Below, in pieces: positions 26,688 through 35,457 of a DNA stretch of 64,000 nucleotides. The position numbers and the translations under genes are program-made. The DNA comes from an uncultured Roseibium sp. Lineage in GTDB: Bacteria; Pseudomonadota; Alphaproteobacteria; Rhizobiales; Stappiaceae. The notes under the pieces were generated by a model, which saw only the letters and a program-made list of their open reading frames with translations, searched no databases and was not told where the DNA came from. The stretch spans positions 988,692 through 1,052,691 of the forward strand of contig NZ_CANMFD010000001.1 of assembly GCF_947496995.1 (NCBI RefSeq), read 5' to 3'. The first letter of the stretch is position 1. Every line of letters starts with the position of its first letter.

Positions 26688-27902
26688 ATGCGTGGAAATC
26701 CAGCCCTGTCAAAACCTCGCAACGGCCGCGTCGGCGCTGCCCTGAAGGTGTTGGTTGCCGCGTGGGGCGTTGCGATGGTGGCGGGTGAGGCGTCAGCCCA
26801 GACGACCAGTTTAGGCAGCTATCTGGAGAGCGTCCGGATCGAATATGATCTGCCTGCTTTGGCCGCCGCCGTGATCAAGGACGGTGTTGTGGTGGAGGCT
26901 GCAGCCACTGGAATGCGCGCTTACGGACAAAATCTGCCTGTGACGATCGATGACCGCTTCCATATCGGCTCCAACACCAAGTCGATGACAGCGACTTTGG
27001 CCGCAATGATCGTTGAGGAAGGCCTGCTGTCATGGGACTCGCGTGTCGGCGACGTGCTGGGTGAAGAAGTCACCGAGATGAGCCAGGGGCTGGCTGATGC
27101 CACGCTGGAGCAATTGCTATCGCACTCCAGCGGCATCCCGAGCGACACCGAGGCGATGCTCGACCTGTATTTCAGCAATATGGCGTTTGAGGATAACGTC
27201 GTGCAGCAGCGCATCCACGCTCTTGAGAGTTGGCAGCACAACGAAGTGGTCATCCCGGCCGGATCGCCTTTTCAATACTCGAATTTCGGCTATTTGATTG
27301 CCGGCATGATGATTGAAAAGGTCAGCGGAACCGCCTGGGAAACGCTGATGCATGAGCGTATTTTCGGTCCGCTTGGCATGGAGAGTGCGGGCCTGGGCCC
27401 GCAGTCCACCTTCGGGCTGGTCGACGCTGCTGTGGGGCACAGGATCAAGCCCGACGGTTCTGTCACCGCCATGCTGTGGGGCCCTGCGGCTGACGTTCCC
27501 CCCGTGATGGGACCAGCAGGAAATGCCCATATGTCGATTGTGGATTATGCCAAATGGGCAGGCTGGAACGCGGGGCAAGCAGAACGCTCTCCTCATCTGG
27601 TCACGCCTGCATCGCTGGAGCTTATCCAAGCGGTACATGTTCAAACGCCGGTGCGCGAAAATCCCCCGCCAGGCACGCCGAGCACGGGTGGCTACGGCCT
27701 GGGCTGGAGCAGCGTGGAATTTGAATGGGCCGGCAAGCCGCTGCTGACCCATAACGGGTCCAATTCGATGAATCTGGCCAGAATTATCGTCGATACGGAC
27801 AGGGACCTTGCCGTCGTTGTCACGACCAATTTTCCGGGCGCACGGGCCAATGCCGCGACCGGCGAAGTTATGAAAAATTTGTACCTGACAATGGAAAACT
27901 GA
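26688..27902 (+). CDS. exported beta-lactamase-fold serine hydrolase
   Basis: This 404-residue protein has a signal peptide after a short basic region (VGAALKVLVAAWGVAMVAG, ending ASA) and a class-C beta-lactamase-like hydrolase domain. The catalytic SxxK is in GSNTKSMTA near residue 94, the second motif is YSNFGY and the third is HNGSN. The family includes esterases, D-aminopeptidases and PBP-like enzymes; the substrate is not known. A TTG at 26661 is a possible longer start. The carbonic anhydrase gene begins only 31 bp after its stop codon, so the two are probably one operon. Confidence 0.88.
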   Translation: MRGNPALSKPRNGRVGAALKVLVAAWGVAMVAGEASAQTTSLGSYLESVRIEYDLPALAAAVIKDGVVVEAAATGMRAYGQNLPVTIDDRFHIGSNTKSMTATLAAMIVEEGLLSWDSRVGDVLGEEVTEMSQGLADATLEQLLSHSSGIPSDTEAMLDLYFSNMAFEDNVVQQRIHALESWQHNEVVIPAGSPFQYSNFGYLIAGMMIEKVSGTAWETLMHERIFGPLGMESAGLGPQSTFGLVDAAVGHRIKPDGSVTAMLWGPAADVPPVMGPAGNAHMSIVDYAKWAGWNAGQAERSPHLVTPASLELIQAVHVQTPVRENPPPGTPSTGGYGLGWSSVEFEWAGKPLLTHNGSNSMNLARIIVDTDRDLAVVVTTNFPGARANAATGEVMKNLYLTMEN

Positions 27903-27933
27903 AGTTCTTTCTATTGGAGATAAGGAGAAAGTC

Positions 27934-28644
27934 ATGTGTGAAGATTGCAAACCTGAAAATGTGAGCCGGCGAGGATTGATCGCCGGAGGCTTGGCCTTGT
28001 CGCTGACTGCGCCCTTGGTCACACAGGCTTTCGCCCAGGAAGCCGGTGCGGTTGCGCCAGCCTCGCCGGAAGAGGCGATGCAACGCCTGATGGATGGCAA
28101 TGCACGCTATGTTGCCAATGCCGCAATCAATACGGATCACTCGCTGACGCGCGCCAGCCGGGCCGAGGGGCAACAGCCCTTCGCCGCCATTGTCAGCTGT
28201 TCAGACTCTCGCGTGGCCCCGGAGTTGATTTTCGATCAGGGTCCGGGAGAACTGTTCGTCGTGCGTGTGGCCGGCAATTTCATCAGTGAAGAGGGTCTGG
28301 CGACGCTTGAATACGGCGTGGCCGTGCTGGGCATCAAGACCATAGTTGTTCTCGGACATACCGCCTGTGGCGCCGTTGATGCGACGATCAAGTCGATTGC
28401 AGACAGGGAATTGCCTCCCGGACATCTCCCCAGCCTGGTCAATGCAATTCGCCCGGCAGTCTATGATGTGATGGACGATTCACCGGACGATCTGCTGGCG
28501 GCAGCCACCGCTCAGAACGCCAAACTCAACGCCGCGCGAGCGCTGTCCGAAGGGCCGATCCTGTCCGAAGCCGCTGCTGCCGGCAAGCTTGGCGCCATGG
28601 CTGGCGTTTACGACATTGCCACGGGCAAGGTAACGTTCCTCTAG
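27934..28644 (+). CDS. Tat-exported beta-class carbonic anhydrase
   Basis: This 236-residue protein interconverts CO2 and bicarbonate. Zinc ligands C89, H142 and C145 are present (SCSDSR, GHTACG), with the D91/R93 dyad of active beta enzymes. The N-terminus has a twin-arginine motif SRRGLIAGG (R12-R13) and a hydrophobic segment ending QAFAQ, so it should reach the periplasm folded with its metal. Two further cysteines at residues 2 and 5 are unusual. AAGGAGAAA precedes the ATG. It follows the serine hydrolase by 31 bp. Confidence 0.92.
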   Translation: MCEDCKPENVSRRGLIAGGLALSLTAPLVTQAFAQEAGAVAPASPEEAMQRLMDGNARYVANAAINTDHSLTRASRAEGQQPFAAIVSCSDSRVAPELIFDQGPGELFVVRVAGNFISEEGLATLEYGVAVLGIKTIVVLGHTACGAVDATIKSIADRELPPGHLPSLVNAIRPAVYDVMDDSPDDLLAAATAQNAKLNAARALSEGPILSEAAAAGKLGAMAGVYDIATGKVTFL

Positions 28645-28804
28645 CCGATCATTGTCGTTGGCCATGTGGCATTTGCCGTGCCCATGGCCAGCTTGACAGC
28701 CACCGATTACCATCCCCGCGTTTCCAGACGAAGCGCTTGAATGCGCCGTATCGCCTTGATCGGCCCATCTTCCAGCCTTTTCCTGCGTCTGAAGCGCTCA
28801 TTGC

Positions 28805-30046
28805 TCAGCCCTCAATCTCTCGCTTCTTCTCCCGAATAAACGCCCGCTCCACCTCCGTCCCCGCCAGTCCAAGCCCGGTTTCATACGCCTCCCGCGCTTC
28901 CGATACCCGGCCCAGCTCCGCCAGAAACGAGCCGCGCACCGTGTGATAGCCGGCGTAGCGGGCCAGCGGGGCGGAGAGGTGTTCCAGGCGGGTGAGGGCA
29001 GCCGGGATGCCGTCGAGTTTTGCCTGCACCACGGCCCGGTTGAGGGCGACGACGGGGGAAGGGCGGATGTGTTCCAAGGCGTGGTAGAGGCGGTCGATCT
29101 CCTGCCAGTCGGTGGCTTCGTAGGTGGCGGCGCGGGCATGGGTTGCGGCGATGGCGGCCTCGATCTGCAGCGGGCCGGGGCGCCCGGCGCGCAGGGCCGC
29201 TTCCAGCAGGATGGTGCCTTCGGCAATTGGTGTGCGCTCCCACAGCGTGCGGTCCTGGTCCTCCAGCGTGACCGCCCTGCCGCAGGAGGTCAGCCGGGCG
29301 TGGCGGCGGGAATGCTGGATCAGGCACAGCGCCAGCAGGCCGCGCAGTTCCGGCTCTTCGGGAAACAGGCGCACCAAGAGGCGGGCAAGGCGAATGGCTT
29401 CCTCGCACAGGGTCACGCGGATCAGCTCCGGCCCCTGCGAGGCGGAATAGCCTTCGTTGAAGACGAGATAGACCGCATTGGCGACGGCGGAAAGGCGCTG
29501 GGCCCGCCCGGCCCTGTCCGGTTCCTCATAGGAGAGCTTTGCTGCCTGCAGCCGCTTCTTGGCGCGGGTGATCCGCTGTTCCATCGTCTTCGGCTGCACC
29601 AGGAAGGCGCGAGCGATTTCATCGACGGACAGGCCTGCGACGATCTTGAGCGCGAGGGCGATCTGCTGGTCGCGGCGCAGCACCGGATGGCAGCAGGTAA
29701 ATAGCAGACGCAGGATATCGTCCCGGTAGACCGCCTGGTCGAGCGTTTCGCTCAACAGCTCTTCCGGATGAGGTCCGTCGAACGCCGGTTCGATCTCGTC
29801 CGGGGGCGACAGGGTCTCCCGGGATTTCCGGCGGATCGCGTCGATGCCGGCGTTGCGCCCGGCAACGATCAGCCAGGCAACCGGATCGCCGGGCACGGCG
29901 TCCGGACGCCACGCCTTCACCGCTCTCAGCGAGGCTTCCTGAAACGCATCCTCGGCAAGGTCGATGTCGCCGAAGGCCCGGTTCAGGGCGGCGATCACCC
30001 TTGGCCGTGCGGCTCTAAGATGCGTCGATAACCAGGCGCTCGGCAT
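28805..30046 (-). CDS. ECF42-type RNA polymerase sigma factor with C-terminal TPR-like extension
   Basis: This 413-residue protein has sigma region 2 (AEDAFQEASLRAVKAW with AWLIVAGRNAGIDAIRR) and region 4 (LALKIVAGLSVDEIARAFLV, PKTMEQRITRAKKR). A helical extension of about 230 residues follows, starting AVYLVFNEGYSAS, as in the DUF6596/ECF42 group. ECF42 factors lack a classic anti-sigma; their extension is needed for activity and they regulate neighbouring YCII/DGPF genes. Its ATG lies 32 bp inside the end of the YCII gene, so translation is coupled. Confidence 0.9.
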   Translation of the reverse strand: MPSAWLSTHLRAARPRVIAALNRAFGDIDLAEDAFQEASLRAVKAWRPDAVPGDPVAWLIVAGRNAGIDAIRRKSRETLSPPDEIEPAFDGPHPEELLSETLDQAVYRDDILRLLFTCCHPVLRRDQQIALALKIVAGLSVDEIARAFLVQPKTMEQRITRAKKRLQAAKLSYEEPDRAGRAQRLSAVANAVYLVFNEGYSASQGPELIRVTLCEEAIRLARLLVRLFPEEPELRGLLALCLIQHSRRHARLTSCGRAVTLEDQDRTLWERTPIAEGTILLEAALRAGRPGPLQIEAAIAATHARAATYEATDWQEIDRLYHALEHIRPSPVVALNRAVVQAKLDGIPAALTRLEHLSAPLARYAGYHTVRGSFLAELGRVSEAREAYETGLGLAGTEVERAFIREKKREIEG

Positions 30047-30407
30047 TCTTGAAATCGGCTCCCTCGAAAAACTCGACCGGACGGATTTCGACGCGGCCAT
30101 GGTCGAGCGGCAGCAGCTTCACCGCTTCGATGGCGTCTTCCAGATTGGCGCAGTCGATCAGGTAGAAGCCCATGAACTGTTCTTTCGTCTCCGCAAAAGG
30201 CCCGTCCGTGACGACGAAATCGTCGCTGTCTTTTCTGACGGTCATGGCGGTGCCGGTCGACATCAGCTTGGCTGCCGCGGCGAAAGTCCTGTTGGTCTTG
30301 GTATGCTCGTGAAAGCTGCCGTGCTTTTTCAGAACCGCCGCGTGTTCCTCGGGTGTGAGCGCATCGATGAAATCTTCGCTGGCATAGATCAATACGGAAA
30401 ACAACAT
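30015..30407 (-). CDS. YCII/DGPF-family protein, partner of the ECF42 sigma factor
   Basis: This 130-residue protein has the family motif DGPFAETKEQFMGFYLI near residue 69, with conserved opening MLFSVLIYASEDF. DGPF proteins have a dimeric ferredoxin-like fold and unknown activity. They are the standard genomic companions and targets of ECF42 sigma factors. CCGGAGGA lies about six bases before the ATG. A candidate ECF42 promoter is 37-64 bp upstream, implying autoregulation of the pair. Confidence 0.9.
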   Translation of the reverse strand: MLFSVLIYASEDFIDALTPEEHAAVLKKHGSFHEHTKTNRTFAAAAKLMSTGTAMTVRKDSDDFVVTDGPFAETKEQFMGFYLIDCANLEDAIEAVKLLPLDHGRVEIRPVEFFEGADFKNAERLVIDAS

Positions 30408-30443
30408 GTCGGATCCTCCGGATTCCTGGGCGCGATACCCAAG

Positions 30444-30471
30444 GAACGTTCGCGGGTGACCTTAGCCGACA
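30444..30471 (-). promoter_or_regulatory. candidate ECF42-dependent promoter of the YCII-sigma operon
   Basis: On the minus strand the -35-like TGTCGG (30471-30466) and -10-like CGTTC (30448-30444) are separated by 17 nt. These match the TGTCG...CG-type promoter reported for ECF42 sigma factors. The same pair at the same spacing occurs at 42538-42565. Confidence 0.6.
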
Positions 30472-30522
30472 GCTCCTGGGAAAAAGGAGTCAAAAAGGGG
30501 TGAGAAAAAGAAAATACCGGCA

Positions 30523-31434
30523 TCACCGCACATGCTGTTCCTCGCCAAGATGCATGAACTCCCGGAAAGCGGCCACGGCGGGCTGCTGGTCGATGCTCGC
30601 CGCCCAGGCAAGGCCGACATCCATCGTCGGGATCGCATCGGACAGGGAAATCACCTCCACCCTTCGCCCGTCCAGCGACCAGGGCCGGTAGACCATGTCG
30701 GACAGGATCGTGACGCCCATTCCGCCGGCGACCATGGACCGGACCGCTTCGACCGAGGAGGTCCGGAATTTGGTGCCCGGGCGATAACTCGTGCGGTTCC
30801 AGTAGCGCTGGGCCGTGTTGGAGGCCTCGTCCACCGTCAGCATGATATAGGGTTCGTTCGCCACATCGGAGAGGCTGACGGAGGGGCGCTCCAGCAGGGG
30901 ATGCTGGGACGACACCCAGAGACGGCGCCGGGACTGCAGCAGGGTGTCATACGCCAGTCCTTCCTGGTCCAGGATGTTCGATGTCAGCATCACCGCCAGA
31001 TCGAAGGTACCCGATACCAGCCCGTCTTCTATGGCCGTTCTCGGTGCTTCGGTCAGTTGAAGCTTGACACGCGGGAAGGCCTGGCTGAAGCGCTCCAGAT
31101 AGGGGGGGATGTAATAGCCGGCGACCGTATAGGTCATGGCAAGGCGCAAGGTTCCCTTGACCGTCTCGCGCGACCGTCGCGGCGACTGCACCGCCTCCTG
31201 GACGGCTGCCGTCACCCGTCTGCCGTGGTCGAGAAAAATATTGCCCTCGAATGTCAGCGTCATGCCGCCGGCGTGACGATCGAAAAGCGGCACCCCGACG
31301 ATGTCCTCCAGGTGTTTTATGGCCGTGGTGACGGCGGATTGGGAAACGTTCAGCTCCACGGCCGCACGGGAGACCTGGCCCATATTCGCAACGGCTATGA
31401 AATAGCGGATCTGGCGGAGAGAAGGTTCATTCAT
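30523..31434 (-). CDS. LysR-family transcriptional regulator
   Basis: This 303-residue LysR protein has an N-terminal winged helix (LRQIRYFIAVANMGQVSRAA, LNVSQSAVTTAIKHLE) and a periplasmic-binding-like effector domain from about residue 90. It is divergent from the TorT-like binding-protein gene across 331 bp of A+T-rich DNA and is the likely regulator of that uptake and 5-oxoprolinase-like operon. The ATG at 31434 is preferred to an in-frame start at 31494 because MNEPSLRQIRYF is the normal LysR opening. The effector is unknown. Confidence 0.9.
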   Translation of the reverse strand: MNEPSLRQIRYFIAVANMGQVSRAAVELNVSQSAVTTAIKHLEDIVGVPLFDRHAGGMTLTFEGNIFLDHGRRVTAAVQEAVQSPRRSRETVKGTLRLAMTYTVAGYYIPPYLERFSQAFPRVKLQLTEAPRTAIEDGLVSGTFDLAVMLTSNILDQEGLAYDTLLQSRRRLWVSSQHPLLERPSVSLSDVANEPYIMLTVDEASNTAQRYWNRTSYRPGTKFRTSSVEAVRSMVAGGMGVTILSDMVYRPWSLDGRRVEVISLSDAIPTMDVGLAWAASIDQQPAVAAFREFMHLGEEQHVR

Positions 31435-31765
31435 TTTTCTGATATTCTTTATCTGATTTGCAGATGAAGTCCTGTCATTATTATATCTGATCAATTTACA
31501 AAAACGGACGATTTAATTCTAAAAAGCGAAAATCCGTGTCATCAGCCACCTGAAAATATTGGATTTATCAAAAATTGGGCTCTCTCGTGCTTAGTTTGTA
31601 GGCGTGCCCATATTTTGCGGTTTAGTGTTCTGAAAAACAGAAAATATATACCTGATAATCGTATTTTACAAACACGCCAGCGCGTCCTTTCATTCTTTCA
31701 CCGTCCCTCCGGTGGCGGTCGACAGATCGGGTCATGAAGACCCGCAGACATCAGGAGGCGCAAAT
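31435..31765. promoter_or_regulatory. divergent promoter region of the LysR and importer genes
   Basis: This 331-bp stretch is much richer in A+T than its surroundings. It contains repeated words of the type CTGAT (TCTGATATT, TCTGATTT, TCTGATCAA, CCTGATAAT). Such repeats could form LysR-binding half-sites, but no site can be fixed by eye. No gene is seen. Confidence 0.5.
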
Positions 31766-32839
31766 ATGAAGCATCTGATCAAACTCGTGACCGCGTCAGC
31801 GGCCATCGCATTCGTGACCACTGGCGGAGCATCGGCCGACGACTGGTTCCCCTATTCCGTCGAAGTCTGGGACCCGCCCTTCGACATGGCAAGCCCGCGT
31901 TCGTCGGTTGACTATGCACCGCTCGCCAAGGCATCGAAGCCATGGGACCTGTGCGTGTCCTTTCCGCACATGAAGGACGCCTACTGGCTCGGCGTCGATT
32001 ACGGCGTGACCGAGGAAGCCAAGCGGATCGGCGTCAAGGTGAACGTCGTGGAAGCTGGCGGCTACACTGAGCTCAACAAGCAGATTTCCCAGATCGAGGA
32101 TTGCGTTTCGGCAGGCGCGGACGCCGTGATCATCGGCGCCATCTCCTTTGACGGACTGAACAATGTGGTGGCGGAACTGGCCGCCAAGAACATCCCCGTC
32201 ATCGATGTGATCAACGGCATGTCCTCCGACAAGCTGTCGGCCAAGTCGCTGGTCTCCTTCGGCGAAATGGGCGCCAAGGCCGGTGCCTTCCTGGCATCCC
32301 TTCACCCTGGGGGTGGCACCGCCGCCAAGGTGGCGTGGTTCCCCGGACCGGCCGGCGCCGGCTGGGTCGAGGCTGGCAACACGGGTTTCCAGGGCGCGAT
32401 CGAGGGCAGCGCGCTTGAACTGGTCGACACCAAATACGGCGACACGGGCAAAGAGGCCCAGGCAAAGCTTGTCGAGGATACGCTGGAAGCCTATCCGGAC
32501 CTCGACTACATCGTCGGGACGGCGGTCACCGCCGAGGCGGCGGTGCCGATCCTGCGCGCACGCGGGCTGACGGATCAGGTCAAGGTGGTTTCCTACTACT
32601 ATACGCCGGGCGTTGATCAGGGCATCGCCCGCGGTCAGATCCTTGCCGCACCGACGGATTCAACCGTTGTCCAGGGCCGCATCGCCGTCGATCAGGCGGT
32701 GCGCATTCTGGAAGGTGAGGACTACCTGAAACATGTCGGTCCGGCGCTCTATGTCGTGACGGAGGAAAATCACGGCGAATTCGATCCCTCGTCGACGCTG
32801 GCTCCGGACGGGTTCCGCCCGGTCTTCTCGGTCCAGTAG
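31766..32839 (+). CDS. TorT-like periplasmic substrate-binding protein
   Basis: This 357-residue periplasmic binding protein resembles TorT, with the family segment ASKPWDLCVSFPHMKDAYWL near residue 60. A signal peptide ends ASA at about residue 25. E. coli TorT senses trimethylamine N-oxide with TorS, but no TorS/TorR or TMAO reductase is in this window. The gene is instead followed at once by a ribose-type ABC ATPase and permease, so it most likely delivers a ligand to that importer. The ligand is unknown; the downstream genes suggest a lactam or amide. AGGAGGCG precedes the ATG. Confidence 0.85.
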   Translation: MKHLIKLVTASAAIAFVTTGGASADDWFPYSVEVWDPPFDMASPRSSVDYAPLAKASKPWDLCVSFPHMKDAYWLGVDYGVTEEAKRIGVKVNVVEAGGYTELNKQISQIEDCVSAGADAVIIGAISFDGLNNVVAELAAKNIPVIDVINGMSSDKLSAKSLVSFGEMGAKAGAFLASLHPGGGTAAKVAWFPGPAGAGWVEAGNTGFQGAIEGSALELVDTKYGDTGKEAQAKLVEDTLEAYPDLDYIVGTAVTAEAAVPILRARGLTDQVKVVSYYYTPGVDQGIARGQILAAPTDSTVVQGRIAVDQAVRILEGEDYLKHVGPALYVVTEENHGEFDPSSTLAPDGFRPVFSVQ

Positions 32840-32859
32840 GCGAAGGCGGCGGCGAAACA

Positions 32860-34410
32860 ATGTCGAACCGGCAAACGCCCGCTCAAGACAGGATGCAGCC
32901 AGCGGCTGCATCCCCCTTGCTGGAAGCGAAAAACCTGACCAAGGAATATCCCGGCGTCACGGCGCTGGACCAGGTGAATTTCGAACTCCGCCCAGGCGAG
33001 GTTCATGTTGTTTTCGGCGAAAACGGCGCCGGCAAATCGACGCTGATCTCGATTCTCGCCGGAGCCAATCAACCCACCGCCGGAGAGATCTTCCTGCGCG
33101 GTGAAGCGCAGCACCTGCACTCCGTGCATGATGCGCGCGAAAACGGAATTTCTGCCGTTTTCCAGGAATTCTCGCTCATCCCGCAAATGACGGTTGAGGA
33201 AAATCTCTTCCTCGGCGGAGAGCCTACACGCCGCGGATTTATCGACAAGGACCGCATCCGCCGCGAAGCCAGGGCCATTCTGGACGAACTGGGCTTTAAC
33301 CTGAACCCCCGTCAGCGTGTCGACCATCTCACGCGCGCCGAGCAGCAGATGGTGGAAATCGCCAAGGCGTTCCGCTCCGATCTGTCCGTCCTCATTCTCG
33401 ACGAACCGACAGCCTCGCTCACCAGTCACGAGACGGACCATCTGTTCGAGCTGATCGCCCAGCTCACCAAGCGCGGCGTCGGTATCGTCTATATCACCCA
33501 TCGGATGGCAGAAATCCGCCGCATCGGGGACCGGATCACCGTCATGCGCGATGGCCGCTACGTCGACACGGTGGATGCCGGGTCGACGTCGGAAGACGAC
33601 CTTGTCCGGTTGATGACCGGCCGCGTCGTCGGCAGCATTTTCCCCGAACTCGATCTTGGCGAACCGGGCCGGCAGGTGCTGCAGGTCAAGGATCTGACGA
33701 CGGTCGGCGACACGGTTCGCGCGGCTTCGGTGGAGGTTCGCGCCGGCGAGATCGTCGGTATGGCCGGTCTGGTGGGGTCGGGCAAATCGGAATTGCTGCA
33801 GGCCTGTTTCGGCGCCATACAGATCGAAAGCGGCAGCGTGCAGCTGAACGGCGCGGATATTACCGGCAAACCGCCGAGACACAGCATTCGCGCAGGTTTT
33901 CTCTATCTGCCTGCCGACCGGCGCAAGGAAGGCCTGATGATGATGCGGTCGGTGCGCGAAAACGTGTCGCTGGCCTCGCTCGACATCGCACCGTTTTCCA
34001 ACGGGCTCTGGATGGACAGATCCGGTGAGGCGCGGGCTGTGTCAAGTCTGGCGGAGAGGTTGAACCTGTCACCGCCGCGCATCGAACGGGCGGTCGACCA
34101 CTTTTCCGGCGGAAATCAGCAAAAGGCGATGCTCGCGCGCAGCCTGACGCGTTCCTACGACCTGATTGTGTTCGACGAACCAACGGTGGGTGTCGATGTG
34201 GGAACGCGCGCCTCGATTTACGAATTCATCGTTGAACTTGCAAAGCAGGGAACGGCAATCGTGCTCATTTCCTCCGATCTTCCCGAGATCCTGCATCTCA
34301 CCTCGCGGGCTTATGTTTTCTATCGCGGACGCATCCAGGCCGAACTTTCGGCAGGGCAGCTCACCGAGGAAAATGTCCTGGCGCATTTTTTTGAAAGGGA
34401 GGCTGCATGA
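32860..34410 (+). CDS. sugar-type ABC transporter ATP-binding protein (two NBDs)
   Basis: This 516-residue protein has two fused nucleotide-binding domains as in RbsA/MglA. The first has Walker A GENGAGKST and Walker B VLILDEPTAS. Its signature position reads LTRAEQQ, a degenerate C-loop typical of RbsA-like proteins. The second domain reads GLVGSGKSE, with signature FSGGNQQK and Walker B LIVFDEPTVG. It should energise the permease encoded next, whose start overlaps by 4 bp. Despite the family name, substrates of this class go beyond sugars. Confidence 0.92.
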   Translation: MSNRQTPAQDRMQPAAASPLLEAKNLTKEYPGVTALDQVNFELRPGEVHVVFGENGAGKSTLISILAGANQPTAGEIFLRGEAQHLHSVHDARENGISAVFQEFSLIPQMTVEENLFLGGEPTRRGFIDKDRIRREARAILDELGFNLNPRQRVDHLTRAEQQMVEIAKAFRSDLSVLILDEPTASLTSHETDHLFELIAQLTKRGVGIVYITHRMAEIRRIGDRITVMRDGRYVDTVDAGSTSEDDLVRLMTGRVVGSIFPELDLGEPGRQVLQVKDLTTVGDTVRAASVEVRAGEIVGMAGLVGSGKSELLQACFGAIQIESGSVQLNGADITGKPPRHSIRAGFLYLPADRRKEGLMMMRSVRENVSLASLDIAPFSNGLWMDRSGEARAVSSLAERLNLSPPRIERAVDHFSGGNQQKAMLARSLTRSYDLIVFDEPTVGVDVGTRASIYEFIVELAKQGTAIVLISSDLPEILHLTSRAYVFYRGRIQAELSAGQLTEENVLAHFFEREAA

Positions 34411-35435
34411 TGGCCGGTAAAACCGCGATCGCGCGACCATCCTCCGGTGCCGGGGATATCGTCAAGCGGCTCTTCGTGAAGCTGGGCATTCTGCCCTTCC
34501 TGCTTGTCGTGGCCCTTGTTGTCTTCACGCTGATGTCGGACAACTTTCTGACACCGCGAAATCTCATGAATGTGCTGCGCCAGTCGGTCTACCTGATGAT
34601 CGTCTCCATGGGGCAGATGCTGGCGCTGCTGACCGGTGGCTTCGATCTTTCTGTCGGCACGATCCTGGCCCTGTCCTCCGTGGTCGGCGCCATGGCGATG
34701 GCTGCCTTCGCGGCGGCGTTTCCCGACATGATCGGGTTGGCGATCGCGCTCGGCTGCTTCGCCGGGATCGCCGCGGGTGTCTCAATCGGTGTCATGAACG
34801 GTATCGGCGTTGCCTTCTTCAATGTGTCGCCCTTCATGATGTCGCTCGGGATGGCGTCCGTCGGCTTCGGCATCGCGCTTTATCTGACCGGCGGTGTCCC
34901 GGTTTACGGCATGCCCATGGAGTTCGGAAACATATTCGGTTTCGGCGCGTTCCTGGGAATACCGGCGCCTGTCTATGTCGCCGCACTCCTGATCGCAGCG
35001 CTTTATGCCTTCCTCTACCGCACACCGCAGGGCCGATATTTCTATGCCGTCGGCGGCAACCTGAAGGCCGCATCCCTGTCGGGGATCAATACGGCGGGAA
35101 CACTGTTCTTCACCTACGTCCTGTGTGCGTTCTTCGCGGCGGTCGCGGGCATGTTGCTCACGGCGCGGCTGGATACAGGGGAAGCCAACATCGGCTCCGC
35201 CATGCCGCTGGAATCGATCGCGGCCTGTGTCATCGCCGGGGTCAGTCTGCGCGGCGGTGTCGGCCGCCTGGAAAATGTCATCCTCGGCGCGCTCTTCATC
35301 GGTCTCGTCCAGAACGGGATGAACCTGGCCCGCATAGAATCCTACCTGCAGACTGTGGTGCTCGGCGCCCTTCTGATCCTGGCCGTCATCGCCGACCAGA
35401 TCCGCCTGCGGTATGTCGCATCGCTCAAAGACTGA
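34407..35435 (+). CDS. ABC transporter permease (RbsC/AraH family)
   Basis: This 342-residue inner-membrane protein has about eight to ten hydrophobic segments and the RbsC-type features LLTGGFDLSVGTILALSS and YAVGGNLKAASLSGI. Only one permease gene is present, so it probably works as a homodimer with the two-domain ATPase. Its ATG overlaps the ATPase stop codon. The pxpA gene follows after 22 bp, tying uptake to the downstream enzymes. Confidence 0.92.
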   Translation: MMAGKTAIARPSSGAGDIVKRLFVKLGILPFLLVVALVVFTLMSDNFLTPRNLMNVLRQSVYLMIVSMGQMLALLTGGFDLSVGTILALSSVVGAMAMAAFAAAFPDMIGLAIALGCFAGIAAGVSIGVMNGIGVAFFNVSPFMMSLGMASVGFGIALYLTGGVPVYGMPMEFGNIFGFGAFLGIPAPVYVAALLIAALYAFLYRTPQGRYFYAVGGNLKAASLSGINTAGTLFFTYVLCAFFAAVAGMLLTARLDTGEANIGSAMPLESIAACVIAGVSLRGGVGRLENVILGALFIGLVQNGMNLARIESYLQTVVLGALLILAVIADQIRLRYVASLKD

Positions 35436-35457
35436 GAAATCACGGAGAAAAACAACA

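Noticed and set aside
31766..32839. TMAO-respiration signalling locus
   Set aside because: Only the TorT-like protein matches; TorS, TorR and reductase genes are absent and ABC genes follow immediately.
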